Counted from the stretch's first letter, positions 7,204 through 15,444 are shown. The stretch is DNA of 36,323 nucleotides from CAYSWF01 sp964562905 (GCA_964562905.1 CAZLVG010000003.1:1-36323); one strand, 5' to 3'. Notes: generated by a model from the sequence alone, not told the origin. Numbers and translations are program-made.

Positions 7204-7785
7204 ATGATTGAGCGGACTTTGGCCATTGTAAAACCGGACGGGGTTCAGCGCGGGTTGCTGGGGGAAATCTTGAGCCGGTTTGAGCGGGCCGGCTTAAAAG
7301 TAGTGGGTATGAAAATGGTATGGCCCGAGGCGGAGCTGGTGGGGCGTCACTATCCTGATGATGAGGATTATTTGAGGAGCGTGGGTGAAAAAGCGCTGGC
7401 CGGTGCCCGGGAAAGAGGGGTGGAGATAAAGGAGACGGCCTTGGAGATCGGCCGGCGGGTGAGAGAGGCAAACATAAGGTACATCTCCACGGGGCCCGTA
7501 CTGGCGCTGGCGCTGGAAGGCAACACGGCGGTGCAGACGGTGCGCAACTTGGTTGGCGGCACTAATCCTTTAAGCGCCGATGTAGGCTCTATTCGCGGCG
7601 ACCTTACCATTGATGATTTCTCCCAAGCGGACAGCGAGGGCAGGTCGGTGCGCAATCTGATGCACGCGTCGGGCGACGCGCGGGAGGCCGAGCGGGAAGT
7701 AGCTTTGTGGTTTTCTGACCAAGAGCTTTTCCAATATCAGACGGTAATGGATAAAGTGCTGCATGATCCCGGATGGGGGAAGTAA
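7204..7785 (+). CDS. ndk: Nucleoside diphosphate kinase
   Basis: It transfers the gamma phosphate between nucleoside di- and triphosphates. The start of the 193-residue product fits the family (MIERTLAIVKPDGVQRG), and NLMHASGD carries the phospho-accepting histidine (H154). That histidine is some 35 residues later than usual because of an insertion at about residues 55-95 (DDEDYLRSVGEKALAGARERG and following). Longer Ndk forms of this kind occur outside model bacteria. An in-frame ATG at 7183 is an alternative start. A reading that opens at 7003 would run through the tRNA-like gene and is not credible. The end overlaps the next gene by 13 bp. Confidence 0.9.
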   Translation: MIERTLAIVKPDGVQRGLLGEILSRFERAGLKVVGMKMVWPEAELVGRHYPDDEDYLRSVGEKALAGARERGVEIKETALEIGRRVREANIRYISTGPVLALALEGNTAVQTVRNLVGGTNPLSADVGSIRGDLTIDDFSQADSEGRSVRNLMHASGDAREAEREVALWFSDQELFQYQTVMDKVLHDPGWGK

Positions 7786-9203
7786 GCCTCAAGAAGAAAA
7801 CGGTATCTCTAGCTAATACAAGCGCGGCCGGCTTTATATTAACCGGCGCGCTGGTGCTTTTCGCGGCCCTTAAAATAGTATATTCAGCTCCTCGTCTTAC
7901 GGACGGCAACGCTTACCTGTACATGGCTCGCCTTATTACGGAAGGGTTTGTTCCTTACCGTGATTTTTTTCTAGCCTCTCCTCCGCTGGTGGTCTACGGC
8001 TACGCGCTGTTCGGCAAGATATTCGGTTTCTCCTGGAGCTCTTTTAATTATATTCCCGTTCTGCTTACTACCCTGGACGTGCTGGTAATCTACACGCTTC
8101 TTAAAAAAGTTTTTAGCCGGCCGGCCAGGCTGGCGGCCGCGCTTGCCTACCTTTTCTCCTTTGCCGTACTGGCCACGGCCGATTTTTACAGCGGCGCGCA
8201 CCTGGCGCTTACTCTGAATCTGCTGGGCGCGCTGGCCATGTTGCGGCGCCGGCCGCTGGCCGCCGGCGCGTTATTCGGGTTGGCGATGTTGGCCAAACTG
8301 TACGCCGCCGTTATTTTCGCCGCCGTACTGCTTTATTTTATACTCCGGCGCCAATGGCCGGACGTGGTAAAAAGCGTGTTAAGCTTTACCGCAGTAGTCG
8401 GTAGTGTCTGCCTTATCTTCTGGTGGCTGGCCGGCCAGCCGTTCTGGCAGCAGGTGTTGCTTAATCATCTGGCCAAAGCGGAAGGAATTCCTAAAGCGCG
8501 GGTATTTAAATTCTTTGTGCTGCATGACTGGTGGCTTATACTGGCTGTTCCCCTGTCTTTTTACTGGAAAAAATGGATACCGGGGATAATAATACTGCCG
8601 CTTTTGCTGCTGGGCACATTTCTGGCTGTGTATCCCGACATGTATTATCTGTATTTCAAGATGGTAGCCCCCTGGCTGGCGCTGTTGTTGGGGTGGAATG
8701 TCGCGCACGTGTGGAGAAGCTGGCCCGGCTGGAAAACGGGGGTCGCCACGGCGGTGCTGCTGTTGGCCGTGGTGGGTACTGGCGTCTGGCAGTGGCACGG
8801 CCGGCAAGCGCGGGCGGCCGTCATCACCGATTTCAATAAAATAGCAGAGACGGTGGGGCAGCTGACTGAAGAAGGACGGCCCATTTACGGTGATTACACG
8901 CTGACTCCGCTGCTGGCGCTGGCAGCCGGCCGGCCCATAGCCGGACGGTACGTTGACACTAATTCTGTGTATTTTGATACGGGTGTGTTTGATTACGAAA
9001 AGCGGGCCGAAAAAATACGCGGGGAGGGCGTTAACACCATAATTACCAAAGCCGTTTTCAATCCCGACGGCCGCTTGTTGGCCGGACCGGGTTCCGTGCT
9101 GCCGCTGTCTTTTTTTGAAGAACATTGCCAGCCGGCCAGTGTCTTTCCCCTGGAGCGTGACTACTCCCACAACGCCGTTATCGTGTGGCAGTGCGGGTAT
9201 TAG
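7773..9203 (+). CDS. GT39-like polytopic membrane glycosyltransferase
   Basis: This 476-residue protein has many hydrophobic segments spread over residues 15-345, then a soluble C-terminal domain of about 130 residues. Near the first loop it carries DGNAYLYMARLITEGFVPYRDFF (about 43-65). An acidic residue in that loop followed by YRD is typical of the GT39/ArnT/PMT-like GT-C superfamily, which moves sugars from polyprenyl-phosphate donors on the outer face of the membrane. A role in cell-envelope glycosylation is inferred; the sugar and acceptor are unknown. It overlaps ndk, which suggests shared transcription. Confidence 0.7.
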   Translation: MGEVSLKKKTVSLANTSAAGFILTGALVLFAALKIVYSAPRLTDGNAYLYMARLITEGFVPYRDFFLASPPLVVYGYALFGKIFGFSWSSFNYIPVLLTTLDVLVIYTLLKKVFSRPARLAAALAYLFSFAVLATADFYSGAHLALTLNLLGALAMLRRRPLAAGALFGLAMLAKLYAAVIFAAVLLYFILRRQWPDVVKSVLSFTAVVGSVCLIFWWLAGQPFWQQVLLNHLAKAEGIPKARVFKFFVLHDWWLILAVPLSFYWKKWIPGIIILPLLLLGTFLAVYPDMYYLYFKMVAPWLALLLGWNVAHVWRSWPGWKTGVATAVLLLAVVGTGVWQWHGRQARAAVITDFNKIAETVGQLTEEGRPIYGDYTLTPLLALAAGRPIAGRYVDTNSVYFDTGVFDYEKRAEKIRGEGVNTIITKAVFNPDGRLLAGPGSVLPLSFFEEHCQPASVFPLERDYSHNAVIVWQCGY

Positions 9204-9365
9204 GTTCTCTCTTCCGGCGGCCTCTGTACACGCATTTCTCCGTATGTTATTAAACCAGTTGGGCTTGCGTATAAACAGTCCCTTGTTCTTTAACCAACAA
9301 AAGACAAATCGCCTCGTATCTACCTTCAGCAGTTTACCGTACTTTCTTACAGAGGAGTAAAGAAG

Positions 9366-10244
9366 ATGTTGGATAAACTTGCGGGCAGAGCCTCTGGCCG
9401 GCTGCGCCAGCGGGCGGAAGCACTGATGGACAGAGAGATAAGATACTTACACTGTCCGTCTTTCAACCTGCCGCGCGCGGAACGGTTCATTGTGGATGTT
9501 CCGGGGCCTGACAACAGTGGCCCGGTAGTTGGATCCGGTCATGATCTTCTGACGCGAAGGGAGGAGTATGTGCTGTTTCGTCGCCTGAATTATTGCCAGA
9601 TGAGAGCCTGGCGGTCGCGGGCGGCGATTGACCCCGGCCGGCCCAAAGCCGCCGCTGTGGAAGAAGCGGAGCGGTGGCTGCGGCAGGCGGACCAGACCCG
9701 CAACGCCATAATAGTGGCTAATCAAGGACTGGTATGGTCTGTAGCGAAAAGGTTTGCCGCCCCCAGCTTTCCGGAAGGCGAGCTGGATCTTCTGGTAAGC
9801 GAAGGCAACCAGATTCTGGTGCGCGCCGTTGAAGGTTTTGACTGGCGGCGTGGCACTAAATTCGGCACCTATGCCACCAGGGCGCTTATGCGTGGCTTCC
9901 TTCGCTACAAGATTGTCCAAGGCAGGGTCCACGGAAGGGAGACCAGCGTCGATGAGCATTTCTGGCGCATGGCGGGCGGGCGCGGCGGCCATCCGGATAC
10001 CAGAGTTCGTGAGGCCAAGGAAACAGTGTCTGCTATCTACAAGGCCCTGGATGAGCCGCTGGACGAGAATCAGGCGATGATAATTCGGGGATATTACCAT
10101 TTTGACAAGGAACTGCCGTCGTCTCTGGAAGGTCTGGGCAGGCGGCTGGGTTTTACCAAGGAGTGGGTTCGGCAGCTTAAAAGAAGAGCGGAGAGTAAAC
10201 TTAGGAACGCGGCCCTGGCTGCCGGTCTTGACGCTTCTTACTGA
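9366..10244 (+). CDS. Sigma-70 family RNA polymerase sigma factor, short form
   Basis: The 292-residue product has a region 1.2-like start (LTRREEYVLFRRLN, about 59-72), then sigma region 2 at about residues 115-180 (NQGLVWSVAKRF, GNQILVRAVEGFDWRRG, KFGTYATRALMRGFLRY). A C-terminal region 4 helix-turn-helix follows (SLEGLGRRLGFTKEWVRQL, about 253-271). Little space remains for a normal region 3, so it is more likely an alternative factor than the housekeeping one. The start follows a strong Shine-Dalgarno (agaggag). A clear intrinsic terminator follows the gene. Confidence 0.8.
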   Translation: MLDKLAGRASGRLRQRAEALMDREIRYLHCPSFNLPRAERFIVDVPGPDNSGPVVGSGHDLLTRREEYVLFRRLNYCQMRAWRSRAAIDPGRPKAAAVEEAERWLRQADQTRNAIIVANQGLVWSVAKRFAAPSFPEGELDLLVSEGNQILVRAVEGFDWRRGTKFGTYATRALMRGFLRYKIVQGRVHGRETSVDEHFWRMAGGRGGHPDTRVREAKETVSAIYKALDEPLDENQAMIIRGYYHFDKELPSSLEGLGRRLGFTKEWVRQLKRRAESKLRNAALAAGLDASY

Positions 10245-10277
10245 CTTAAGCCTCCTTTTCTCCTTCAAGAATCACGC

Positions 10278-10306
10278 GCGAGCTTTAACCCAAAGCTCGC
10301 TTTTTT
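10278..10306 (+). terminator. Intrinsic terminator of the sigma factor gene
   Basis: A nine-base-pair stem gcgagcttt/aaagctcgc (10278-10286 and 10292-10300) with a five-base loop is followed directly by six T. It lies 34 bp after the stop codon and overlaps the last codons of the convergent small gene. Confidence 0.85.
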
Positions 10307-10572
10307 ATTGCCTCGTCGTACTCCGGGAAGTAGCCCCTGATAACGGACAGGTCAAAACTGGCCAGGATTGATTCCTTAGGTTCTCTTTCCAGTAAAAACT
10401 CAAAGGAGGCCTTGACTAGCTCCTCCGGCGTAATCTGCTCCTTAGTCAGCCGGCGCCAGTCGTCTTTACTGACGGTAACCTGGTGGTTGGTCGCTACTCT
10501 CTCCGCGACCACTACCTTGAAGCGCCAATCGCCAGTGGTTTCTCCTAAACGCGTTACCATTATCTCCGCCAT
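10285..10572 (-). CDS. Conserved-looking small hypothetical protein
   Basis: This 95-residue acidic/basic mixed protein opens with MAEIMVTRLGETTGDWRFKV and continues with a beta-rich N-terminal half, then a helical segment (TPEELVKASFEFLLERE). The tail is FPEYDEAIKKRALG. I recognise no family. Codon use resembles the neighbours, and it runs convergently to the sigma factor with its last codons inside that gene's terminator. The divergent 110-bp gap to the radical SAM gene would hold both promoters. Confidence 0.6.
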   Translation of the reverse strand: MAEIMVTRLGETTGDWRFKVVVAERVATNHQVTVSKDDWRRLTKEQITPEELVKASFEFLLEREPKESILASFDLSVIRGYFPEYDEAIKKRALG

Positions 10573-10682
10573 CTACATTGTATTTTGCCTGCTTTTGTTA
10601 TATTTTGCCAGTGCGGTTTTAGCCTTGTACGTTTGACAATTCAGAACCCTATCTAGTTCCTCTAAGTGGCAAGGAGAAAGAA

Positions 10683-12272
10683 ATGAAACCTGTGGTGTTA
10701 GTTGTGTGGCCGCTCATGGGCGACATGCTGTACACGCTGGACGCCTTGAAAAATGTCCTGGACAAAAAGGCCGGCTTTTTGCCGCTGCCTGTGGTCACCG
10801 GCGCCGCTTACGTACCGGAGGACTTTGGAGTGCGCATCATTGACGAAAATACGGAGGGAACTGGCTGGCTGCGGCAGTCGCTGGAAGGGGTGTGTTTAGT
10901 TGTCCTTTCCTTTATGAATGTGCAGCACGGTCGGGCGGTGCAGATAGCGCGTCAAGCCAGCCGGCGCGGGGTGCAGGTGGCGGTGGCGGGTACTTGGGTC
11001 AGCCGCGACGAGGACTGGCGCTCCTTTCCCGCTGATTATTACCTGCGGGGGCCCGCGGAAGGCTGGGCCGCGGAGTTTTTTGCTTCCTTCCTGTCCCAGA
11101 AGGCCGCGCGTCATTACTACGCCTGCGAGGACAGCCGTTTCACCCGCTATCGGCGGCCGCGCTACGACCTGTTGAACGTGAGCGATTACCACAACGCCCA
11201 GCTGCAGAGCTCGGAAGGATGTCCTTACCGCTGCACGTTTTGTTCGGAAAGTCATCAGGTGCGGCTGCGACCGATTGAGCAAGTTCTGGACGAACTGGAA
11301 TGCCTGTACCGCCAAGGATCCCGTGCTGTCGTTTTCGCCGACGCCAACCTGCTGGTGAAGCGGTCGCGGTATGTTGAGCTGATGAAGGCCCTGGCTGGTT
11401 GGAACGCGGACCACCACTGGGCGGTGAGATTTGGCGGCGAGGTATCTCTTAATCTGGCCGACGATCCCGAGCTGCTACAGTTGCTGCCGGAGGCCGGCTT
11501 TCAGGTGGTATACCTGGGGATTGAGACACTAAGCCAAGAAGGCCTTACGGCCATCAAGAAACGGCATAATGTCTCGCGCCGCGGGCTTTCCCTGCTGGAG
11601 ATGGTGCGCCGCTTTCAGCGGGCTGGACTGGAGGTAACGGCAGGCTTCATCAACGGATTTGACCACGACACACTGGACTGTTTTAGGGCCACGGCCGAGT
11701 TTATTGAAGAAGCGGGCATCGTTTTTACCACGGCCGGCTCTCTGGTCGCCACCGCCGGCACGCCCTTGTGGGAGCAGTTCAGGAGCCAGAACCGGCTGTG
11801 GCTGTCCCCGGGTGGCGAGGCTGAAGAAGGCGGTTTGGACAGCGCTAATTTCGGCGGGGGGCCCAACTTTCAGCCGGCACGGATGACTTGTCGCCAGTTA
11901 GCGCAAGGCTCTCGCTGGCTTTGGCGCCGCCTGGCTTCAATACCGTCTTTCCAGAGGCGGCTGACAGGCCTGGTGACTAATATTGGCGCCGGTAATCGCC
12001 AGCTGGGGCGCCGCGTGGCCTTAAGACCTTACATGCATCTGGTTTGCCTGCGCGCTCATCTGGCTTACTGTCGGAACCAAGCCTTGCGTCCCGCTTGGCG
12101 CACGGCCTTGAGGCTGCAGCTGCGGTATCCGGGAAAAGTAGGTGTCATCACCCGTGCCATGTGCGAATTCCTCCAGCTGCGCGCCAGCGCGTTGGCCAGC
12201 GGCGCCGATCCGGACCACGTACCCGCCGAGCCAGACTTCGGCGATGAGACTGCCAGTCTAGCGGTACAATAA
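10683..12272 (+). CDS. B12-binding-domain-type radical SAM protein
   Basis: The N-terminal 140 residues form a Rossmann-like domain arranged as in B12-binding radical SAM proteins, although I do not see the DxHxxG cobalamin motif. The radical SAM core follows with EGCPYRCTFCSE, giving C180, C184 and C187 (CxxxCxxC) for the 4Fe-4S cluster. A GGE-like motif (RFGGEVSLN) and a GIET motif (YLGIETLSQ, about 280) fit the SAM-binding barrel. The C-terminal 150 residues resemble the DUF4070-type tail. Members modify lipids, hopanoids, tetrapyrroles or peptides; the substrate here is unknown. A strong Shine-Dalgarno (aaggaga) precedes the ATG. It may be a second user of the salvaged cobalamin. Confidence 0.8.
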   Translation: MKPVVLVVWPLMGDMLYTLDALKNVLDKKAGFLPLPVVTGAAYVPEDFGVRIIDENTEGTGWLRQSLEGVCLVVLSFMNVQHGRAVQIARQASRRGVQVAVAGTWVSRDEDWRSFPADYYLRGPAEGWAAEFFASFLSQKAARHYYACEDSRFTRYRRPRYDLLNVSDYHNAQLQSSEGCPYRCTFCSESHQVRLRPIEQVLDELECLYRQGSRAVVFADANLLVKRSRYVELMKALAGWNADHHWAVRFGGEVSLNLADDPELLQLLPEAGFQVVYLGIETLSQEGLTAIKKRHNVSRRGLSLLEMVRRFQRAGLEVTAGFINGFDHDTLDCFRATAEFIEEAGIVFTTAGSLVATAGTPLWEQFRSQNRLWLSPGGEAEEGGLDSANFGGGPNFQPARMTCRQLAQGSRWLWRRLASIPSFQRRLTGLVTNIGAGNRQLGRRVALRPYMHLVCLRAHLAYCRNQALRPAWRTALRLQLRYPGKVGVITRAMCEFLQLRASALASGADPDHVPAEPDFGDETASLAVQ

Positions 12273-12466
12273 GGTTCTTTCCGCGTCCCGGCAGCCTGGT
12301 TCAGTGAGCAGAGGCGCTGTATTCAGCGGTAAAGCTGTCGGCCGCCGCTCTGTCGCTGTCACGGGACCATTTAGCCTTGTGCGGGAGTGTTTTTTTCTCG
12401 TCCCTTTGCACTTCCGCATGAGGCTTTTTTAATTTTTCTCCACAATGAATGAACTTGCTGTCTGGT

Positions 12467-12729
12467 GAGCCGCGCCCGCCAGCACGGCGGGTAAAAATTT
12501 TGGGAGGAAAATTACCTCTTAATTAGTCGCAAACATAAAAGTTGCCGGCTGAAGGGTGATGATCAGCGCTAAAAAATACTCCCATATTACGTAATATGGA
12601 AGGATAAAAACGATGAAATTTTATTGTCATTTCTTATCTTATAGCTTATGTGTTTAACCGTCCTCTTTCTTTCAATGTTCGTAATTATGGCTTTGTACTA
12701 AATGAAAACAATTTACGGTTAAAGGCTGG
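12467..12729. repeat. 263-bp inverted repeat, copy 1
   Basis: This AT-rich block is, base for base as far as I compared, the reverse complement of 18403-18665. It includes an 18-bp palindrome ccatattacgtaatatgg (12582-12599) near its centre, a hairpin cccgcc/ggcggg at one end and tttaaccgt/acggttaaa at the other. Similarity continues at reduced identity for about 30 bp on each side. No credible gene lies inside; a 14-codon frame (12613-12657) follows a ggaagga sequence. The rest of 12273-12466 shows nothing recognisable. Confidence 0.9.
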
Positions 12730-12754
12730 CAAAATCTTGTCGTGAATATATAAT
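12726..12754 (+). promoter_or_regulatory. Candidate promoter for tRNA-Pro
   Basis: The -35-like box CTGGCA (12726-12731) and the perfect -10 box TATAAT (12749-12754) are separated by 17 bp. Transcription would start about 45 bp before the tRNA. The -35 box overlaps the edge of the 263-bp repeat. Confidence 0.5.
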
Positions 12755-12804
12755 CGTGTAAGATTACTCGTGAGCCCGCCGGCACAAAAACGCCGCGGGA
12801 AAAG

Positions 12805-12875
12805 CGGGGTGTAGTATAGTGGTAGTACGCACGCATGGGGTGCGTGTAGCCCGGATTCGATTTCCGGCACCCCGA
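12805..12875 (+). tRNA. tRNA-Pro(GGG)
   Basis: The acceptor cggggtg pairs perfectly with caccccg. The D-arm, the anticodon stem cacgc/gcgtg with loop atggggt (anticodon GGG) and the T-arm ccgga-ttcgatt-tccgg are all canonical. Length is 71 nt with discriminator A, and CCA is not encoded. Confidence 0.92.
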
Positions 12876-12906
12876 CCGTTAACACCGACAACATCTCGCG
12901 GGTGTA

Positions 12907-13852
12907 ATGTTAATGCTGTATATTGATTTTATGGGTAAACTGAATGATTTACGCGATCTGACAGACACGCAACGAAAAGCGTTAGAAGTTGTGGAGAGCG
13001 AGCCGCGGCTGTTTGAGATATTTTATCTGACCGGCGGCACGTTGCTGAAGGGGCTGGGGGTTGTGCCCAGAGAGTCAAACGATCTTGATTTTTTCACCTT
13101 CGCTCACGTTGACGGTCGTCTGTTTATGGAGCGTGCGGGAGTGCTGCGTAATTTGCTTGAGAACTCGTTCGGGCGCCGGTCAATTTTGAGCACGGACCGC
13201 GGCTTTGTTCATAAACCGAGCGGCATGCTAGTGGAGACGGTACAGGACGGGCTGTCCAACATAGCTCCTTTTGCGCTTTTTGGCCGCTTGCGCACGGCTA
13301 GCCTGGAAGACGTGGCGGCGCACAAGGCGTCAGCTTTGTGTTCCCGCGATGAAATAAAGGATTATATCGACGTAGCTTTTCTGACCCGGCTTAAGGGTTG
13401 GACCTTACAAGGATCTGGAAAAACTGGCAGAAAGGAAATTCAGTCTGGGCACTATTAGCGAGGAGAAGCTATTGGCAGAGCTGGTGGCAAAGCGCGGCGC
13501 CATGCGCGTGGCACCGGGACATTTCACGCGCGACGGACAAGAATACGCGCGGCTGGTTGAGAACCAGATATCTGGACTGATTGAGGGGGTGTCTGTATCA
13601 AGGAAATACACGCCGGCGGAAATTGAAGCACTGACTAACTGGGACGGGCTGCTGGCCAAGCCGCCGTGGAAGAACAAAATTGAGATGCGCCAGTATTACG
13701 CTCGTTACGTTGACCGCCTGCTTTGGCGTTACTTCAGCGAAGAGGACTGGCGCAACCTGGCCGGAATCATCGACGAGCTGCGGGTGGACGACAAACTCAA
13801 GAAAACCACGTGTTATCTGTTGGAGAAGCGAAAAGAGAAAAAAGGGGAATAG
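12907..13852 (+). pseudogene. AbiEii/AbiGii-like nucleotidyltransferase, frameshifted
   Basis: The first 170 codons match the nucleotidyltransferase AbiEii/AbiGii toxin family: FYLTGGTLLKGLGV followed by SNDLDFFTF (the DxD-type metal site), then a conserved ALCSRDEIKDYIDVAFL segment. At about 13408 the frame changes: an extra T in accttac breaks WT-YKDLEKLAERKF, and the remaining 148 codons continue in another frame to 13852 without a stop. One base deletion would restore a protein of about 314 residues. The loss is either a recent mutation or an assembly error. The family includes type IV toxins and abortive-infection proteins, but no antitoxin gene lies beside it. Likely starts are 12907 or the ATG at 12931. 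Confidence 0.75.
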
Positions 13853-13893
13853 GCAGGACTTGCGCGCCTCGTCGTTTACTCTTGGACGGTATG

Positions 13894-14091
13894 CTATTTA
13901 CCGGCCGCCTGTTTCCTGATTAGGGTTTTAATACACTTGGCGCAGGCTAGCACCTGGCGGCCTTCATAGGCGGCCGGCTGCAAGTTGGGCTTAAAGTCGC
14001 GCGTGGACGTGATATTCCGATGCCCGCGCAGCAGCTTACGGGTGTGCCCTTTTGATTTGGTTTTGCCGCAGACGGCGCACGTTTTGGCCAT
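13894..14091 (-). CDS. rpmB: 50S ribosomal protein bL28
   Basis: This 65-residue large-subunit protein has the typical zinc-type start CAVCGKTKSKGHT, then RKLLRGHRNIT and FKPNLQPA. A second cysteine pair CAKC near the end completes a four-cysteine zinc site. It stands alone on the minus strand, divergent from the M50 protease gene. Confidence 0.95.
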   Translation of the reverse strand: MAKTCAVCGKTKSKGHTRKLLRGHRNITSTRDFKPNLQPAAYEGRQVLACAKCIKTLIRKQAAGK

Positions 14092-14179
14092 AGGGAGGGC
14101 TAGTAATTAGTAACTGTTAACTAGGGAATCAGGATACGTGTTTTTGAAGATAAGGGCAAGGGGTGATAGACTGACAGGC

Positions 14180-14887
14180 ATGATAATCAATGGTTTGCTG
14201 GCAAGCGCGCCGACGTTTCAGAGGGTGGCAGTGAGCGGGGCGGCGCTGATGGTGGCCGCCGCTCCGGAAGGACTGCGGGTGGGGGCTTTGGTACTCGGGC
14301 TGGCCGTGGCTATTATTTTTCATGAAGTGGCCCATGGTTACGCGGCTCTTAGGCTGGGAGATCCTACCGCTTATTACGCGGGGCGGCTGACGCTTAACCC
14401 GGTAAAGCACATTGATTTGTGGGGAACGATTATTGTGCCGGCGTTTTTAATTCTGTCGGGAGCTGGTTTTGTTTTTGGCTGGGCCAAGCCGGTGCCGGTT
14501 AATTACTACAACCTGCGCCGGGGCAGGTACGGGCCGCTGCTGGTGGCCCTGGCGGGACCCATGACTAACTTCGCGCTGCTGGCCTTCTTCGGCCTTATGG
14601 TCCGTCTTTCCCCGCCCAATACCGCGCTGCCGTTTTTGTTCGTGACGGTGGCCATGGTTAACGGGGTGCTGATGTTGTTTAATCTTATCCCCATTCCGCC
14701 GCTGGACGGTTCCAAAATCTTGTATGTTTTTTTAGAAGGGCGTCCGGACGTTGTGCAGTGGCTGGAGCGGTACGGACTTATACTGCTGATCGCGGTGCTG
14801 CTGTTCGGAGGCGGGCTGCTTTACACGCTTGTGTTTACGCCGGCGGTGGCGCTGACGCAGTTCTTCTCCGGGTTGTCGGTGTTATAA
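14180..14887 (+). CDS. Site-2 protease family (M50) membrane metalloprotease
   Basis: This 235-residue integral membrane protease has the zinc motif HEVAHG in the first main membrane segment (about residues 50-55). The second metal motif NLIPIPPLDGSK lies near residue 175. Several further hydrophobic segments surround them. Members of this short group cleave substrates within the membrane. The target is unknown. I prefer the ATG at 14180; a GTG at 14138 would add 14 basic residues. No partner gene such as an anti-sigma factor is adjacent. The 7-bp tandem repeats begin three bases after the stop codon. Confidence 0.88.
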   Translation: MIINGLLASAPTFQRVAVSGAALMVAAAPEGLRVGALVLGLAVAIIFHEVAHGYAALRLGDPTAYYAGRLTLNPVKHIDLWGTIIVPAFLILSGAGFVFGWAKPVPVNYYNLRRGRYGPLLVALAGPMTNFALLAFFGLMVRLSPPNTALPFLFVTVAMVNGVLMLFNLIPIPPLDGSKILYVFLEGRPDVVQWLERYGLILLIAVLLFGGGLLYTLVFTPAVALTQFFSGLSVL

Positions 14888-14890
14888 GAG

Positions 14891-14939
14891 TACGAATTAC
14901 GAATTACGAATTACGAGTTACGGATTACGAATTACGAAG
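14891..14939. repeat. Tandem 7-bp repeat, seven units (TACGAAT)
   Basis: Seven head-to-tail copies of tacgaat, two of them with one change (tacgagt, tacggat) and the last ending in g. It is the reverse complement of the unit repeated at 21542-21597. It lies between the M50 gene and rpsL. Confidence 0.9.
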
Positions 14940-14942
14940 CCA

Positions 14943-14970
14943 TTGCTTTTTTTCGCGTGTCGTATATATT
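14943..14970 (+). promoter_or_regulatory. Candidate promoter for the rpsL operon
   Basis: The boxes TTGCTT (14943-14948) and TATATT (14965-14970) are 16 bp apart, about 50 bp before the rpsL start. They occur in the only AT-rich stretch of the spacer. Confidence 0.5.
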
Positions 14971-15021
14971 TAAGCTAGCGCCGCGCTTTAAGTGAAGCGG
15001 TGCCTTTTAAAAATAACTATT

Positions 15022-15444
15022 ATGCCCACGGCTAACCAACTGGTCCGTAAAGGACGCCAACACAGAACGAAGAAACCGAAAACGCCGGCCTTGCGGCGCG
15101 GGTTCAACGTGCTTAAGAATAAGTCGGTTCAGATCAAGAAAGGCTCCCCTTTTAAGCGGGGGGTGTGCTTGCAGGTAAAAACCATGACGCCTAGCAAACC
15201 TAACTCCGCTTTGCGTAAGGTGGCCCGGGTGCGCTTGACCAACGGGCAGGAAGTTACCGCCTACATTCCCGGAGAAGGGCACAACTTGCAAGAGCACTCC
15301 ATAGTGTTAGTGCGCGGCGGGCGGCGCAAGGACCTGGTCGGCGTCAGGTACATGGTGGTGCGCGGCGTGCTGGACACGGGCGGCGTGGAAGGCCGCAAGC
15401 GCGGGCGCAGCCGGTACGGGACTAAGAAACCGAAGAGGACTTGA
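15022..15444 (+). CDS. rpsL: 30S ribosomal protein uS12
   Basis: This decoding-centre protein of 140 residues has the family start MPTANQLVRKGR, the conserved loop MTPSKPNSALRKVARV and EGHNLQEHSIVLVRGGRRKDLVGVR-like C-terminal blocks. The lysine residues that affect streptomycin sensitivity lie in TPSKPNSA and the later RRKDLPG-like segment (here RRKDLVG). An in-frame upstream start at 14992 lacks support from the family. First gene of the str operon; it ends with TGA. Confidence 0.97.
   Translation: MPTANQLVRKGRQHRTKKPKTPALRRGFNVLKNKSVQIKKGSPFKRGVCLQVKTMTPSKPNSALRKVARVRLTNGQEVTAYIPGEGHNLQEHSIVLVRGGRRKDLVGVRYMVVRGVLDTGGVEGRKRGRSRYGTKKPKRT

Noticed and set aside
8379..9170. Minus-strand frame of 263 codons opposite the glycosyltransferase
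   Set aside because: Low-complexity Gln/Pro/His product, no ribosome-binding site, and a clear membrane protein on the plus strand.
10620..10660. Promoter with perfect TTGACA at about 10635
   Set aside because: No acceptable -10 box lies 16-18 bp downstream.
12685..12894. Minus-strand frame over the tRNA-Pro gene
   Set aside because: It is antisense to a well-formed tRNA and part of the inverted repeat.
14891..14939. Possible CRISPR array
   Set aside because: Units are 7 bp and directly adjacent with no spacers, and no cas genes are present.
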